Below are positions 17,185 through 26,162 of a stretch of 29,353 bases of DNA, piece after piece (the first letter of the stretch is position 1; every line of letters starts with the position of its first letter). Both the position numbers and the translations under genes were made by a program. The DNA is from Prorocentrum cordatum (Eukaryota > Sar > Dinophyceae > Prorocentrales > Prorocentraceae), in NCBI GenBank assembly GCA_963575745.1, contig CAUYUJ010000872.1, positions 15,001 through 44,353 on the forward strand, read 5' to 3'. The notes under the pieces are model-generated. The model was not told the origin of the DNA. It worked only from the letters and a program-made list of their open reading frames with translations, and ran no database searches.

Positions 17185-17662
17185 CCATGCCAGAAGCTGA
17201 AAGGAGAGCCACCCAACCCCACCTTATGGTTTCGGTCCCACCTGGGATGGGCGAGGAAGCTTGCAGAGCAAGCCCGCTACCGCGGTACATTGTTTCGTCG
17301 CGACCACGACGGTCGATTGATCGCAGCTGCGACCCCAGGGTCAACGAATCCTTGCGAGGCACACCAATCACTTATTGGGATACTCTCCCCTCGCAGATCA
17401 CGATGCGCGAAACATGCGGGCACTTTGGCAACAAGTAACAACGAGAGCCTGGTGCATCCACTGTCCAATTTCAGAATCAGCTGGCAGATATGGCCCAGGA
17501 GAGCCAACGCCGAGCGGCGCCACACGGGGAACCAATGTTCGGAAATACTCGGACGCGGCCCGCCGTACTTGCGAAATCTTGCGGGCAACCCCTCGTCTCT
17601 CGAGTCCTGGCGGGGTCCGTACAATTTCCGCCCGACATCCACTGGCTTCCCGGGTGGCTTCC
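17185..17662 (+). pseudogene. Frame-broken coding fragment, unknown function
   Basis: From about 17185 to 17420 one plus frame reads with normal protein composition: Leu-Trp-Phe-Arg-Ser-His-Leu-Gly-Trp-Ala-Arg-Lys-Leu-Ala-Glu-Gln-Ala-Arg, then a Phe-Arg-Arg-Asp-His-Asp-Gly-Arg-Leu-Ile segment. From about 17460 a different plus frame looks better (a Leu-Ala-Asp-Met-Ala-Gln-Glu-Ser-Gln-Arg-Arg segment). No start codon, signal peptide or domain is identified. It lies between transposable-element copies, so it could be a fragment of a larger autonomous element or of a host gene. The frame change suggests decay, an intron or an assembly error. Confidence 0.35.
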
Positions 17663-17680
17663 TAGTGAGCATTTTCTTAT

Positions 17681-17890
17681 TTGGCGTTTCGACATCGGGC
17701 GAAGAGGGGGGGGAGGAGGGGGGGGGTCTGGCTCTGGACCCCTGCTTAGTGCGACTGTTTGCAGCAGGGCGTCCTGTGGGGGAGGGGTTCCACCTGCTCG
17801 TAACAGACGCCATAAACAGCCAAGATCTACTCCATGGGGGGGGGGCGGGGGGGGGCGAGGGCCCGCGCCGATCGGCAAAACAATGAATGA
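17681..17890 (+). repeat. Dispersed repeat GCGTTTCGACAT..., copy 2, uninterrupted
   Basis: Matches 12886-13240 block by block (GCGTTTCGACATCGGGCG, TCTGGCTCTGGACCCC, TTGCAGCAGGGCG, CATAAACAGCCAAG, CTCCATGGGGG, CCCGCGCCGATCGGCA) but without the 127-bp insert seen there. Confidence 0.75.
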
Positions 17891-17896
17891 GAAAAC

Positions 17897-18128
17897 TTGA
17901 GCACGGACCGACCGTCCCGGCATTCCTATAGTCCTACCCCGAAATGTTCTTAGAACCAACCATGTTCGAAGAACAACAACAATCTTCTTAGAACATAAGC
18001 CCGAGGTGATAAAACAAGACAGCCTCCGCCAGAAATGTTCTGAGAACATTTCGTGGACACCACCAAAGGCTCTTAGAACATTGTTTGGCAGGTCTATAGG
18101 CGAGCCGGGACGCTTCGCCACTGCTTGA
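17897..18128 (+). mobile_element. TTGAGCA...CTATAGGCC TIR family, copy 2
   Basis: Left TTGAGCACGGACCGACCGTC to CCTATAGTCC; right GGTCTATAGGCGAGCCGGGA to CACTGCTTGAA. The interior repeats GTTCTTAGAAC- and TTCTGAGAACATTT-like palindromic motifs. It adjoins the preceding dispersed repeat directly. Confidence 0.75.
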
Positions 18129-18251
18129 AAAACGATCACCCTCCTGGAACTCGAACGCCCGAGTGTCTCGTGGTCGGTCGAGCCGTCCAAGAGGATGAAC
18201 TGAAGGAGCGCGGCACGCGGAGTCTAGTGCATCTGCGCCACCAAATGTGGG

Positions 18252-18410
18252 GCGGGCGTGGCCCCCCCCTACGGGCGGGCTTTGGAAAAAAAAGACCTAA
18301 ACAGAATCGAAACAGTGTTCAACAGTAGACCAACAATAGTCGAAGCATCGTCCCCCAGCTCCTTTTCACTGCTTTTGACCAGCGTCCCCCTGCAGAGGGG
18401 CACGCTCGAC
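18252..18410 (+). mobile_element. GTCGGGC family MITE, copy 8, diverged
   Basis: Left GGCGGGCGTGGCCCCCCCCT, right CTGCAGAGGGGCACGCTCGA, with interior TTTGGAAAAAAAAG, TCGTCCCCCAGCTCC and ACCAGCGTCC at the positions expected for the family. It is the most degraded copy. Confidence 0.65.
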
Positions 18411-18599
18411 CTGACGCCAAAGCCGTCGTGAGCCATGAAGCACCGGGTGGCGCGTGCTCAGAGCTTGCGCAGACCACGGCGGCACGGCTTCCCCGGCACC
18501 CGAGGAGAGGGCGCCGAGGGCCAGACGCCGGCGCGCACCGCCGAACCGCAGCACGTGCCAACGGGAAGCGGAGGTGCCAGCAGCTGGCGAGCAGCAGCA

Positions 18600-18790
18600 G
18601 CAGAATGATGATGACGATGATGGCGAGGAGGATTATGATGGAAACAATGGTGGTGGTGATAGCGATGTTAATGCTGGTGGTGATGTGATGATGATGATGA
18701 TGATGCTGATGCTGATGCTGATGCTGATGATGATGACGATGATGATGATGATGATGATGATGATGCTGATGATGATGATGATGATGCTTT
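18600..18790. repeat. (GAT)n/(ATG)n trinucleotide tract
   Basis: Imperfect GAT/ATG runs with GCTGAT variants, preceded by GCAGCAGCAGCAG. Poly-Met, Asp or Ile frames are products of the tract. Confidence 0.95.
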
Positions 18791-19013
18791 GTTTGTCCTC
18801 GACGTCAGGACCAACATCTGATATCAGGATATGGTGTACAATGATACCAGATTTAAAGTGATCCGTCGCAGAGAGCCGACTGTCTCGCGTTGCCCCGCTT
18901 GGGCCAGACTGCCAGGGCGCTGCAGCGCGTGCCAAGCAGCGTCGAAATGCTAGCTGAGATATTCGGCCGCTTCTTCTTCGGCGGTTGTATCATGCTCAGG
19001 TGGGGCCCCCCCC
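18791..19013. other. Downstream flank of the minus-strand gene
   Basis: No distinct feature. It may hold the 3' end of the minus-strand gene in another frame, because the coding signal weakens after about 19240. Confidence 0.35.
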
Positions 19014-19990
19014 TCACACTGCTCCTCTGGATGTGCTGGCACGGCAAGGGGGGAGTGGAGGCACGACAGAGGAGGGAGGGCATTTGGCCGGCCGTGACCG
19101 CGCCGCTGCTGGCAGGGAGGTCTTTGCCTCGAAAGAAATTGACGCAGCGTTGAAACGCCTCCTCTCCGCTATGGCCTGCATTGTGGCCTGCAGGCTCGCT
19201 CTGGCAGAAAAAGACGGGCTCACTGCTCGAGCGTCTCTAGCCTCCTCCTCCTCGAGCCAGCCCACTGGGCCCACGTCTCGGTGGTGGACCGCCTGGCCCT
19301 CGGCCTCGAGGGCGCGGCTGATCAGGATTTGGGCCTCCCACATGGGCGCGCCTAGCGCGCCGATCACCAGCTTCGTCTTGTCGTGGTCGTAGCGCTTTTC
19401 CAGGCGCGCGAAGTTGATGGCGTCGAGGATATCTTCCTTGCTGATCTCCGTCTCCGCCTCGATGTCCTCGATGGCACCTTTCATGGAGCCGCCCACGTCG
19501 CACTTGCACAGTCCTTCTAGGGCCGTCAGCGCGCGGGACGGAGCTGGCGACCCTATCCCCTGCAGGCATTTCTTGTCCTCTGGGGGGCCGCTCTTCCTGA
19601 GGGAGTCCATAATGTGCTCGTAGCTTTCCTGCTCCTGCGTGATGGCATATACCTGCTTGCCATGCTCGTCGTAAATGTCTAACTGCATGATATTGATGTT
19701 CCGTTCGGCCTTCTTCGTAGCCCCGTGAATGCCCAGCGAGGCCAGGGCGTCCTGCTTACCAATGTTCTGTGCGTGTTGAGTTTCATTCTGTATGAGTCCT
19801 ATCCTCATATACAATAGCCATAAACGGTCGAAACAGTGAGATAAACGTACGCATGCATGAATGTCCTGAAGCACACTGCCAGCGGGGCTTTTTTCCTTTT
19901 TTTTGCCGATGTCGAAAGTCTGGATGATGGTGGAGCTGACGTCGTGATCGATCTCGAGCTTCCGTCGACTGGGGTGATAGACTCGCTCAG
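19014..19990 (-). CDS. C-terminal part of minus-strand repeat-protein gene, unknown function
   Basis: A continuous minus frame runs from about 19990 to the stop at 19014. Coding character is strong between about 19790 and 19240: ordinary amino-acid mix, mostly G/C third positions, with segments such as Asp-Ile-Tyr-Asp-Glu-His-Gly-Lys-Gln-Val-Tyr and an acidic helix-like Ile-Glu-Asp-Ile-Glu-Ala-Glu-Thr-Glu-Ile-Ser. Beyond 19240 it becomes Arg/Ala/Pro-rich and may be non-coding. AT-richer DNA at about 19770-19900 breaks the third-position pattern; a GC or GT donor and an AG acceptor can be drawn there, so an intron is possible. It follows the repeat-rich segment at 20060-21016 on the same strand and is probably the same gene. 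I do not recognise the family. Confidence 0.5.
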
Positions 19991-20059
19991 CGAGCGGGTC
20001 CGCGCATTGATAATCTGCAGTGTCATGTCCCATTCCTGCCCTTGGAACACCAGTGCGCA

Positions 20060-21016
20060 TCAGGTGCTGTAAGGCGAGGAGCATGATGGTGAGTTCGATG
20101 GGCCTTGAAGAGAAGTGGGTGGGTCGTCGGACTGGAAATTGATGATCAGGGCGCTCGTCACCAGGGTCACGTTCATGTCGACCTTTAAGTCCAGGTGGCA
20201 ATTCAAGTCCAGCGTGCAGTTGTTCCACTGGTGGCGGTTCAGGTGCAGCGTGGTGTAGCCCTGCACGTACTGGCCCTCTGTGTTCGTGAAGACGTTGAAA
20301 TTGAAGTTCATCGTCCAGTCGTCAAGGGTCAGCGCGTCGTACTCCTGCATGTGCTGGCCCTCTATGTCCGTGAAAAGGTTGGAATTGACGCTCAGCGTCC
20401 AGTAGTCATTCGCGAGCTGGGTGTGCAGGTAGTGGTCCAGCGTCCAGTAGTTCGGGGTCAGCGCGTCGTAATCCTTCATGTGCTGGCCCTCGGTGTTCAT
20501 GGAGATGTAGCCCAGCGTCCAGTCCCGCACGTACTGGCCCTCTGTGTTCGTGAAGATGTTGAAATTGACGTTCAGCGTCCAGTCGCTCAGGGTCCGCGTG
20601 TCGTAATCCTGCATGTGCTGGCCCTGTATGTTCGTGATGATGTTGGGATTGATGCTCAGCGTCCAGTAGTCATTCGCAGTGTGGGTGTGGGGGTAGTAGT
20701 CCAAGTGGCAAGTCACGTTCAGCGTGCAATGGTTCCACTGGTGGCAACTCATGGGCCGCATGGTGTGATCCTGCCTGTGCTGGCCCTCTGTATTCGTGAG
20801 GATGTTGTTGTTGAAGCTCAGCGTCCAGTAGTTCAGGGTCAGCGTGTCGTAATACTTCAGCATCGGCATCGTCGTCTGGCTGGTGGTCAGGTGCTTGGGC
20901 CATGCGCTCGTCCATGTTCCTGATGTCAGCGAGCGAGTCCTGTGCTTAGCAGGTGCGCGGCGCCCGCGCTCCGGAGCACGTCCATGGCGGCATGGCGGTG
21001 CGCGGGGCATCGTCAA
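20060..21016 (-). CDS. Trp/Asn/Thr-rich tandem-repeat protein segment (beta-rich, fibre-like)
   Basis: 318 codons open on minus, 5' end undefined (no convincing ATG; upstream remains open). From about residue 55 to 275 the protein has repeats of roughly 28 residues with variations. Thr-Glu-Gly-Gln-(His/Tyr) or a variant recurs at residues 77, 131, 159, 176, 219 and 247, each followed by Asp/Tyr and then Trp-Thr-Leu, followed by alternating Asn/Phe/Leu. Codons end mostly in C or G, supporting this frame over the equally open plus-strand frame 20195-20923. Alternating hydrophobic and Asn/Thr residues suggest stacked beta strands, as in trimeric beta-helical spikes or fibres; this is inference from composition only. 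The frame stops at 20060, but third-position bias moves to other frames near 20125, 20060 and 19990, so the locus appears frame-disrupted or mis-assembled before the C-terminal part. Confidence 0.55.
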   Translation of the reverse strand: MTMPRAPPCRHGRAPERGRRAPAKHRTRSLTSGTWTSAWPKHLTTSQTTMPMLKYYDTLTLNYWTLSFNNNILTNTEGQHRQDHTMRPMSCHQWNHCTLNVTCHLDYYPHTHTANDYWTLSINPNIITNIQGQHMQDYDTRTLSDWTLNVNFNIFTNTEGQYVRDWTLGYISMNTEGQHMKDYDALTPNYWTLDHYLHTQLANDYWTLSVNSNLFTDIEGQHMQEYDALTLDDWTMNFNFNVFTNTEGQYVQGYTTLHLNRHQWNNCTLDLNCHLDLKVDMNVTLVTSALIINFQSDDPPTSLQGPSNSPSCSSPYST

Positions 21017-22450
21017 GAGGCCCCCTGCCTTTCGGGCAGGGCGAGGGGGCGGTGACTGGAGGCCGCTGCTCCATCAATGGCCTGAGCGCGCGGCGGCCTT
21101 TGATGATGATGATGATCATGATGATGACGAGGACGACAGACAGGATCGGGTCGCTATCGAGACGATATCCATCGAAAAAAGAACCACAATTCAATGACAC
21201 TATAGCAGCCCATGGAAAGCATCCTAAGCCAGCTGGACCCAGGAGAGGATGCCGGCCGGGTTCAGAGCACCGGCGGGCAGAAACAGCGCGGCAGGGCTGC
21301 GCGCTTCTGCGCTGAGGAATGCAAAAATGCAAAGCCAGAGGACAGAGGAGGATAGGCGAAGGGGGGTGCATCGCCAGGAAGCACAACGGTCCTGAGGGAA
21401 ACGAGTCCTGAAGTATTTCGCTGCTTCTAGGCTTCCAGGGGCCTCTATGGGCCCCAAGACTGGCAAACAAAAACCGAATCAAGGCGAACGATTGGTCCCG
21501 CGGAGGGTTTCCCTCAGGACCCGCGTCTTGCCTGCCATGAACAATGTTGTCCGTGTTCGTCTTGTTGTCGCTAGCCTTCGTTTGATTTTCGATCCGCCCT
21601 TGCTGCCAAACGGAAGCGAGACCAACACGGCACACGATATAACCAAAGTACATGTTGGGTCGAGCTCTCAGGATAAGAGGCGAGGAGGACAGGCTAGGTG
21701 CGCCCAGGCCATACGCTGCATTCCCCCCGAGAGAGGAGGGGCGAGGAGGAGGGAGGAGAAGAGGAGGAGAGAAGGGGAGGGAAGGAGGGAGAGGAGGGGA
21801 GAGAAGTAGAGACGAGAGGAGAAAGAAGGGAAGGGAACGGGAGAGAAGCAGGGAGGAGAGTAGGAGTGAGGGGGAGAGGGGGGAGAGGACGACGGAGCGG
21901 AAGAGAAGACGAGGGAGAAGAGGGGGGGAGGAGGAGAGAGCAGGAGGAGAGGGGAGGAGGATTGGAGGAGAGGAGGCGGCATGGCGAGAGAGAGAGAGAG
22001 AACTTTACCATGACCGCGCGAGCAGCTTGCTGCCCGCACCGAGGTGGGCGAGGAGGCCGATCTGGGCGGGGGGGAAACGGCCGAGCCCGTGCGCAGAGAG
22101 AAGCGCAGGCAGAAAGAGAGCCCGTGGAGACGCGGTCGCAATCCTCCCGCCCGACTGCACGAAGCCTGTCGTCGTCGTCGTCGACGCCGCCGCCGCCGCC
22201 GTCGGCGTCGTCGGCGACTGCACGGCATGCGAGGAACAACAGAGATCGATTCGCATACATGTCTGTCGCGTCCCCCATCCACGTCTCCCCTGCCACTGCT
22301 TCTGAGCTGAGCCCACCATCAGATACTCCTCACGCACCACGGAGCAGAGTCTCGCCGGGCGGGCCTCGACGTAGGCGCCGCTCGCCTCACGGGCAGGGGT
22401 CAAGCAGCAGGGGCGGTGCAGACTTTAGAGACAGCATGCACCTCGGGACC
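21017..22450. other. No gene; purine tract and short repeats
   Basis: GAT/ATG run at 21100-21145, GA-rich low-complexity DNA at 21725-21995 (GGAGGAGAGAAGG type, then a GAGAGAGA run), and GTC/GCC trinucleotides at 22163-22215. The long Arg/Glu/Gly and Ser/Pro/Leu frames over 21650-22300 follow from these tracts. Nothing is recognisable at 21190-21650. Confidence 0.55.
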
Positions 22451-22566
22451 TCCGCGCGGAGCGTCTGGATCGGCGCTGGACTCCCCTACCAGGCGCGCGG
22501 CAAGCGCCAGAGCTGGCGCTGGAGGTGCCGCCAGGGGGTCTACCACATATCCAAGAAATCCGCTGG
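22451..22566. mobile_element. GGATCGGCGC foldback family, copy 3
   Basis: The left arm TCCGCGCGGAGCGTCTGGAT and CGGCGCTGGACTCCCC are well kept. The right arm is decayed (TATCCAAGAAATCCGCTGG), but its order still mirrors the left. Confidence 0.6.
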
Positions 22567-23068
22567 AAGGCTTATAGTGGTGCCGTTATCTTTCTTATTC
22601 GAGATTTGATGGGGCGATGAGAAGTTGCACAGAACGACGACTGCCCAAAGACATAGAAATAAACAAACACCAATCCAAGGATTCCGCATATCTACCATAT
22701 GATCTGGATGCTCGTCGTCCCCTCCACTTCCCACAATTTCAGTATGTTCCTGGGAATGACCTGAACTGATCTGATCTGAACTGACACCCCTGCCGTGCAC
22801 GTAAGCCCGGCCCGCTGAGGGTGAAGGTCGTGCCGAGCATCCAGATGAGCTGCTGCGTCCTGCCACGTCCTGGTGAAACATCACAACCGTGGAACGGTCC
22901 CGAGCAAGGAGGAAACGCAAGACGGGCATGGCCGGGGACGGCGGCGCGCGAGCCAACGAGCAGGGGGCGTCAGCAGAGCGAGCGCCATCGGCTTGCAGCA
23001 CGAGCACCTGTCGTGGGCCAAAGGGTACCACCCACGCTACCCCCCCGCCATGGCCACGAGCCGCGTTA
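22567..23068. other. No confident gene
   Basis: 22610-22765 resembles the 8765 and 15780 dispersed repeat weakly (AAATAAACAAACACC, then CCACTTCCCACAATTT, then GTTCCTGGGAATGACC). A minus frame gives one hydrophobic stretch of about 18 residues, but it falls inside that repeat, so it is not taken as a membrane protein. Confidence 0.4.
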
Positions 23069-23280
23069 CGGCAGGCTCGTGCGCCGTCGGCGTGCGCCGA
23101 AGCTTTTGACTCCGCGTCAGTCATTCAACCATGAATCGATCGAGGCCCCGATCGCTCAAGGTTGGATTCCGTCGGGTCCAGTGGCGTCACTGTGTCCAAC
23201 GGTGCTTCCGCGTCGCAGGAATTCGTCCCTGAACGCCTTCGCCGGCCTCGCCGGCGCGTCAACGCTGCGTGAACCTACCG
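23069..23280. mobile_element. CGGYAGGTTCG element with TA duplication, copy 2
   Basis: Left CGGCAGGCTCGTGCGCCG and right GCTGCGTGAACCTACCG are imperfect inverted ends, flanked by TA at 23067-23068 and 23281-23282. The interior shares CATTCAACCATGAATCGATC- and GGCC-rich palindromes with the copy at 13816. Confidence 0.75.
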
Positions 23281-23282
23281 TA

Positions 23283-24660
23283 CGCTACTCCCGATCGGCC
23301 CGAAGGCTGTGCCAGTCTAAAACTCGTGGGGGGTAATCTTGGCCCGTCCCTCTGGCAGCCTTGGCAGTTCTGCGGTCGCCTCACATGGATGGCTGCTCGG
23401 ACGGGCGGGAGCGGGCGCAGGAGGGGGGGAGGAGGGCAGGGGAGACGGAACGGGGCGACAAGGTGAGGGCGAATAAGAAATTGCCAAAACACGACGCAAG
23501 GGCACGCCAGCTCTGTCGCAGCCCCTTCTCAGGACTCCCCCCTTTGGGGGTGGCAATAAATGATGTACTATGTGGTATGGAAAAATATAAACAAATCCTG
23601 GACTATCCCCCAGACAACCCCTCCGACATACATGGAGACCATAAGTGCCGCATGTATGTGCGGCCAACGCTTGAGCGAGGGCACCGTGTGGCTGGCGCAC
23701 TGAATTCAGCACCCTTTTCAAGCAAGGATGTGGCTTGCGCTCAGGCGAGAGCGACATCCAATGCGCGGGCGACAGCTCACTTCCCAATCGAGAGTGCAGT
23801 CAGCCCTCAGGCAACAGCACCACTCCCGTTCAGAGTTGCGAATGCCTCTGGCGAAACTGGCTGGAACACCTCAGGCCAGCCCAGAGTTGCGAGGCTGTCT
23901 CAGGCGAAGCTGGCCAGACGCTGAGGAATGAGGAGAAGGCTGAAGGCTGAGGAATGAGGAGGCCGAAGAGAGGACTTGGGTAGGATTGCGCCTGGACAAC
24001 CCCTGGACATCACCCCGGACAACCTGGCTGACAACCCCCCGGGACATTTCCCTCGAGAATCCGACGTGCGAGGGAAATGCCCTGCATGTCACATGTCCTT
24101 GTTTTTGGGGTCACCGGTGGCTCTCTTCTCTCGGACCACCTGAGGTCAGGGCATCTATGAGACCAAGGTTGCGAGGATAAACCACCTCGTGGGCGGCATC
24201 TCCGAGCCCAGACTTGCGAGGATATCGCAGGCGAAACTGGCAGGAACACCTCAGATCTAGGCATGCGTGAGCCCAGCGTTACGAGGATGTCTCAAGCGAA
24301 CGTGGCAAGAAAGCCTCCACATGTTGAGCATGTCTTTGTGTGCTGGTCCCGCGGCTGGAACTAGTTTCTACAACTACACGACTCCAGCCAGCCACGCTTC
24401 GTGGGGAACAACAATCATTGAGGATGTGCGAGCGGGAACGGGAAGACGCGAGGAAGGAGGAACGAACAAGAGGGAAGGAGGAAAAAGAGGCGCCCCTTCC
24501 AGCTGGGTTTGCCTGGCTGTGCCATGCTTCTGATGACATGGGCGAATCAGGCATGTGCGTGCGCTGGCAAACCGACACGGCCCGGGCAACCCCTTGGACA
24601 ACCCCGCGAGGAGCCGGACAACCCTCCCGGACCACCCCACCCCGGACAGCCCTCCCTGAA
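23283..24660. other. No confident gene; degenerate ~55-bp minisatellites
   Basis: Units of the form AGAGTTGCGAGG...TCAGGCGAAACTGGC...GAACACCTCAG occur at 23833-23930 and 24200-24310. CCCGGACAACC-type short repeats lie at 23990-24035 and 24585-24650. Frames over 24280-24700 carry no recognised domain. Confidence 0.5.
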
Positions 24661-24785
24661 CTTTGCCGATCTCTCCTGGGGTGCGTTCTGACCAGAGTCT
24701 CGAGGCGAATCCAACCATGACGACGAGAGGCCCCCAGGAGACCCAAAAAGGCGAAACCGAGGCAAGGGCAGCGGTATCAGGACCT
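24661..24785 (+). repeat. CTCGAGGCGAGTCC repeat family, copy 3
   Basis: GATCTCTCCTGGGGTGCGTT, TGACCAGAGTCTCGAGGCGA, CAGGAGACCCAAAAAGG and GGCAGCGGTAT match 15181-15310 in order. Confidence 0.65.
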
Positions 24786-24786
24786 T

Positions 24787-24995
24787 GTCTAGAAGAAGGA
24801 AAAACGGCATAAACATAAACTTTTGGCGCTCCGCGCGGATGTCTTGGACCTGCGCTGAACCCCCCTCCCTGGCGCGCAGAGCGCGCCAGAGACGGCGCCG
24901 GAGGCCCTACCGGAGAGACCCGGCGCGGATCCAAGAGATCCGAGCGGAGCGTCAAAAGCTGATGTTTATGGCGTTGTTTCCTTTGCGAGGTACCA
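24787..24995. mobile_element. GGATCGGCGC foldback family, copy 4, with extended arms
   Basis: Inverted arms extend at least from AAGGAAAAACGGCATAAAC (24796) through TTTTGGCGCTCCGCGCGGAT on the left, and from ATCCGAGCGGAGCGTCAAAA through GTTTATGGCG to TTTCCTTTG (24981) on the right. This is about 60 bp of imperfect pairing, much longer than in the other copies. The centre, CCCCCCTCCCTGGCGCGC, is shared with copy 2. Confidence 0.75.
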
Positions 24996-25302
24996 GCACC
25001 CTGTCCTCCTCTGACCCCTGGCCTCCTCCGTGCCCGAGGCCGTCATGCCCGGCTGCTTCACCGCGGCGTGGAGCAGGCACCTCTCCGGGGCGCCGCCCGC
25101 GGACCCCCGCGGCCCGGCCCCGCAGGGGAGCGGAGCGTGGCACGGCAGGAGCAGGGCTCGGCGGCCTTCGCACTCGTGCTCGCGAGTGCCTCGTCGCGTT
25201 TGAGTGCGCGACGTGTCAGGCGAGCTCCGCGCCACGGGAGGTATGGCATGCCGAGCATGCCTGGCATGTTGGCATGGCCATCGGCTGGAGCGAAGGGCGA
25301 TG

Positions 25303-26162
25303 TCCGCCGGCCCCCCTGCGGGGCCACCAGGCTGCGAGGATGAGGATTGCAGCACCCTGTTCCAGTTGCAGTTTCCAGTTTCCACACTGTTACAGTCCTG
25401 TTTTCTGCTCTTGCAGAACACGCGAGGGGGGGAGCCCAAAACCAGCTTTTTTACCACGCCCAGATCGGGCTGTCTGAACCCCTGGGGGGGCGTGGGACAC
25501 ATAAAATACGCGTCCCCGAGGCCATAATTTATAGTAAAGTACACCATGCTCGCGTCCCCGAAGCCATAATCCATCGTTAATTATGCAATTGTCGCGCCCC
25601 CGAAACCATAACCCTTCGCAAAAACACACAATATTCGCGTCCCCGAACCCGTAAACCCGAGTGAAATAAACAATATTCGCGCCCCCGAGACCACAAATCC
25701 ATGTAAATAATTTAATATTCGCGCCCCCGAAGCTATAAACCTTCGACAACTACACAAGGTTCGCATCCCCAGGGCCATACACCCTTGTAAATTACACCAA
25801 ACTTGCGTCCCCGAGGCCACAAACCCTTGCAAAGTATACAATATTCGCGTCCCCGAGGCCATCAAACTTCCCACATTACACACATGTTTGCGCCCACGAG
25901 GCCATAAACCTTTGTACATTGCGCCATAGTTGCGCCCCCGATGTTACAAACCCTATACTCGCGTCCGCGAAGCCATGAACCATCGTAAATTACCTAATGT
26001 TCACGCCACCGAAGCCATAAACCCTCGTAAAATACTTTTGGCCCTCGCGTGAAGTCCCGACATTGCTCAACGTCAGCGCCCAGACATCCCAACACAGCTC
26101 TGGCAAGTCCCATTCTAAGAGAAGGGGGCCGGCGACATGGGGGCCAAGCCCTTACGGATATT
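25303..26162 (+). mobile_element. Composite repeat element with internal tandem array, copy 2
   Basis: Left end TCCGCCGGCCCCC (25303-25315); module A at 25352-25508 (GTTTCCAGTTTCC, TGTTACAGTCCTG, ACGCGAGGGGGGG, GAGCCCAAAA, TGTCTGAA, CTGGGGGGG); 42-bp tandem array 25509-26038; module B 26046-26162 (CGCGTGAAGTCCCGA, CAGCGCCCAG, CCCATTCTAAGAGA, GGGGGCCGGCG, AAGCCCTTACGGATAT). A and B match 4389-4580 and 5040-5155, but the arrays between them share no obvious sequence. Unlike copy 1, there are no TA tracts at its edges. Confidence 0.65.
25509..26038. repeat. 42-bp degenerate tandem array, about 13 units
   Basis: Units begin CGCGTCCCCGAGGCCATAAA or a variant and continue CCCTCGTAAATTACACAATA. Starts fall at about 25509, 25550, 25592, 25639, 25679, 25720, 25763, 25806, 25847, 25890, 25932, 25961 and 26004. 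Divergence between units is high, unlike the 73-bp array at 4581, so this array is older. Confidence 0.9.

Noticed and set aside
20195-20923. 242-codon plus-strand frame opposite the repeat protein
   Set aside because: Its codons lack the third-position G/C bias that the minus frame shows, and its Val/Leu/Arg repeats are the antisense of the minus-strand repeat units.
22540-23124. Putative small membrane protein (hydrophobic stretch near 22625-22685, minus strand)
   Set aside because: The hydrophobic segment lies in a stretch resembling the dispersed repeat at 8765 and 15780, and the frame continues into a foldback element.
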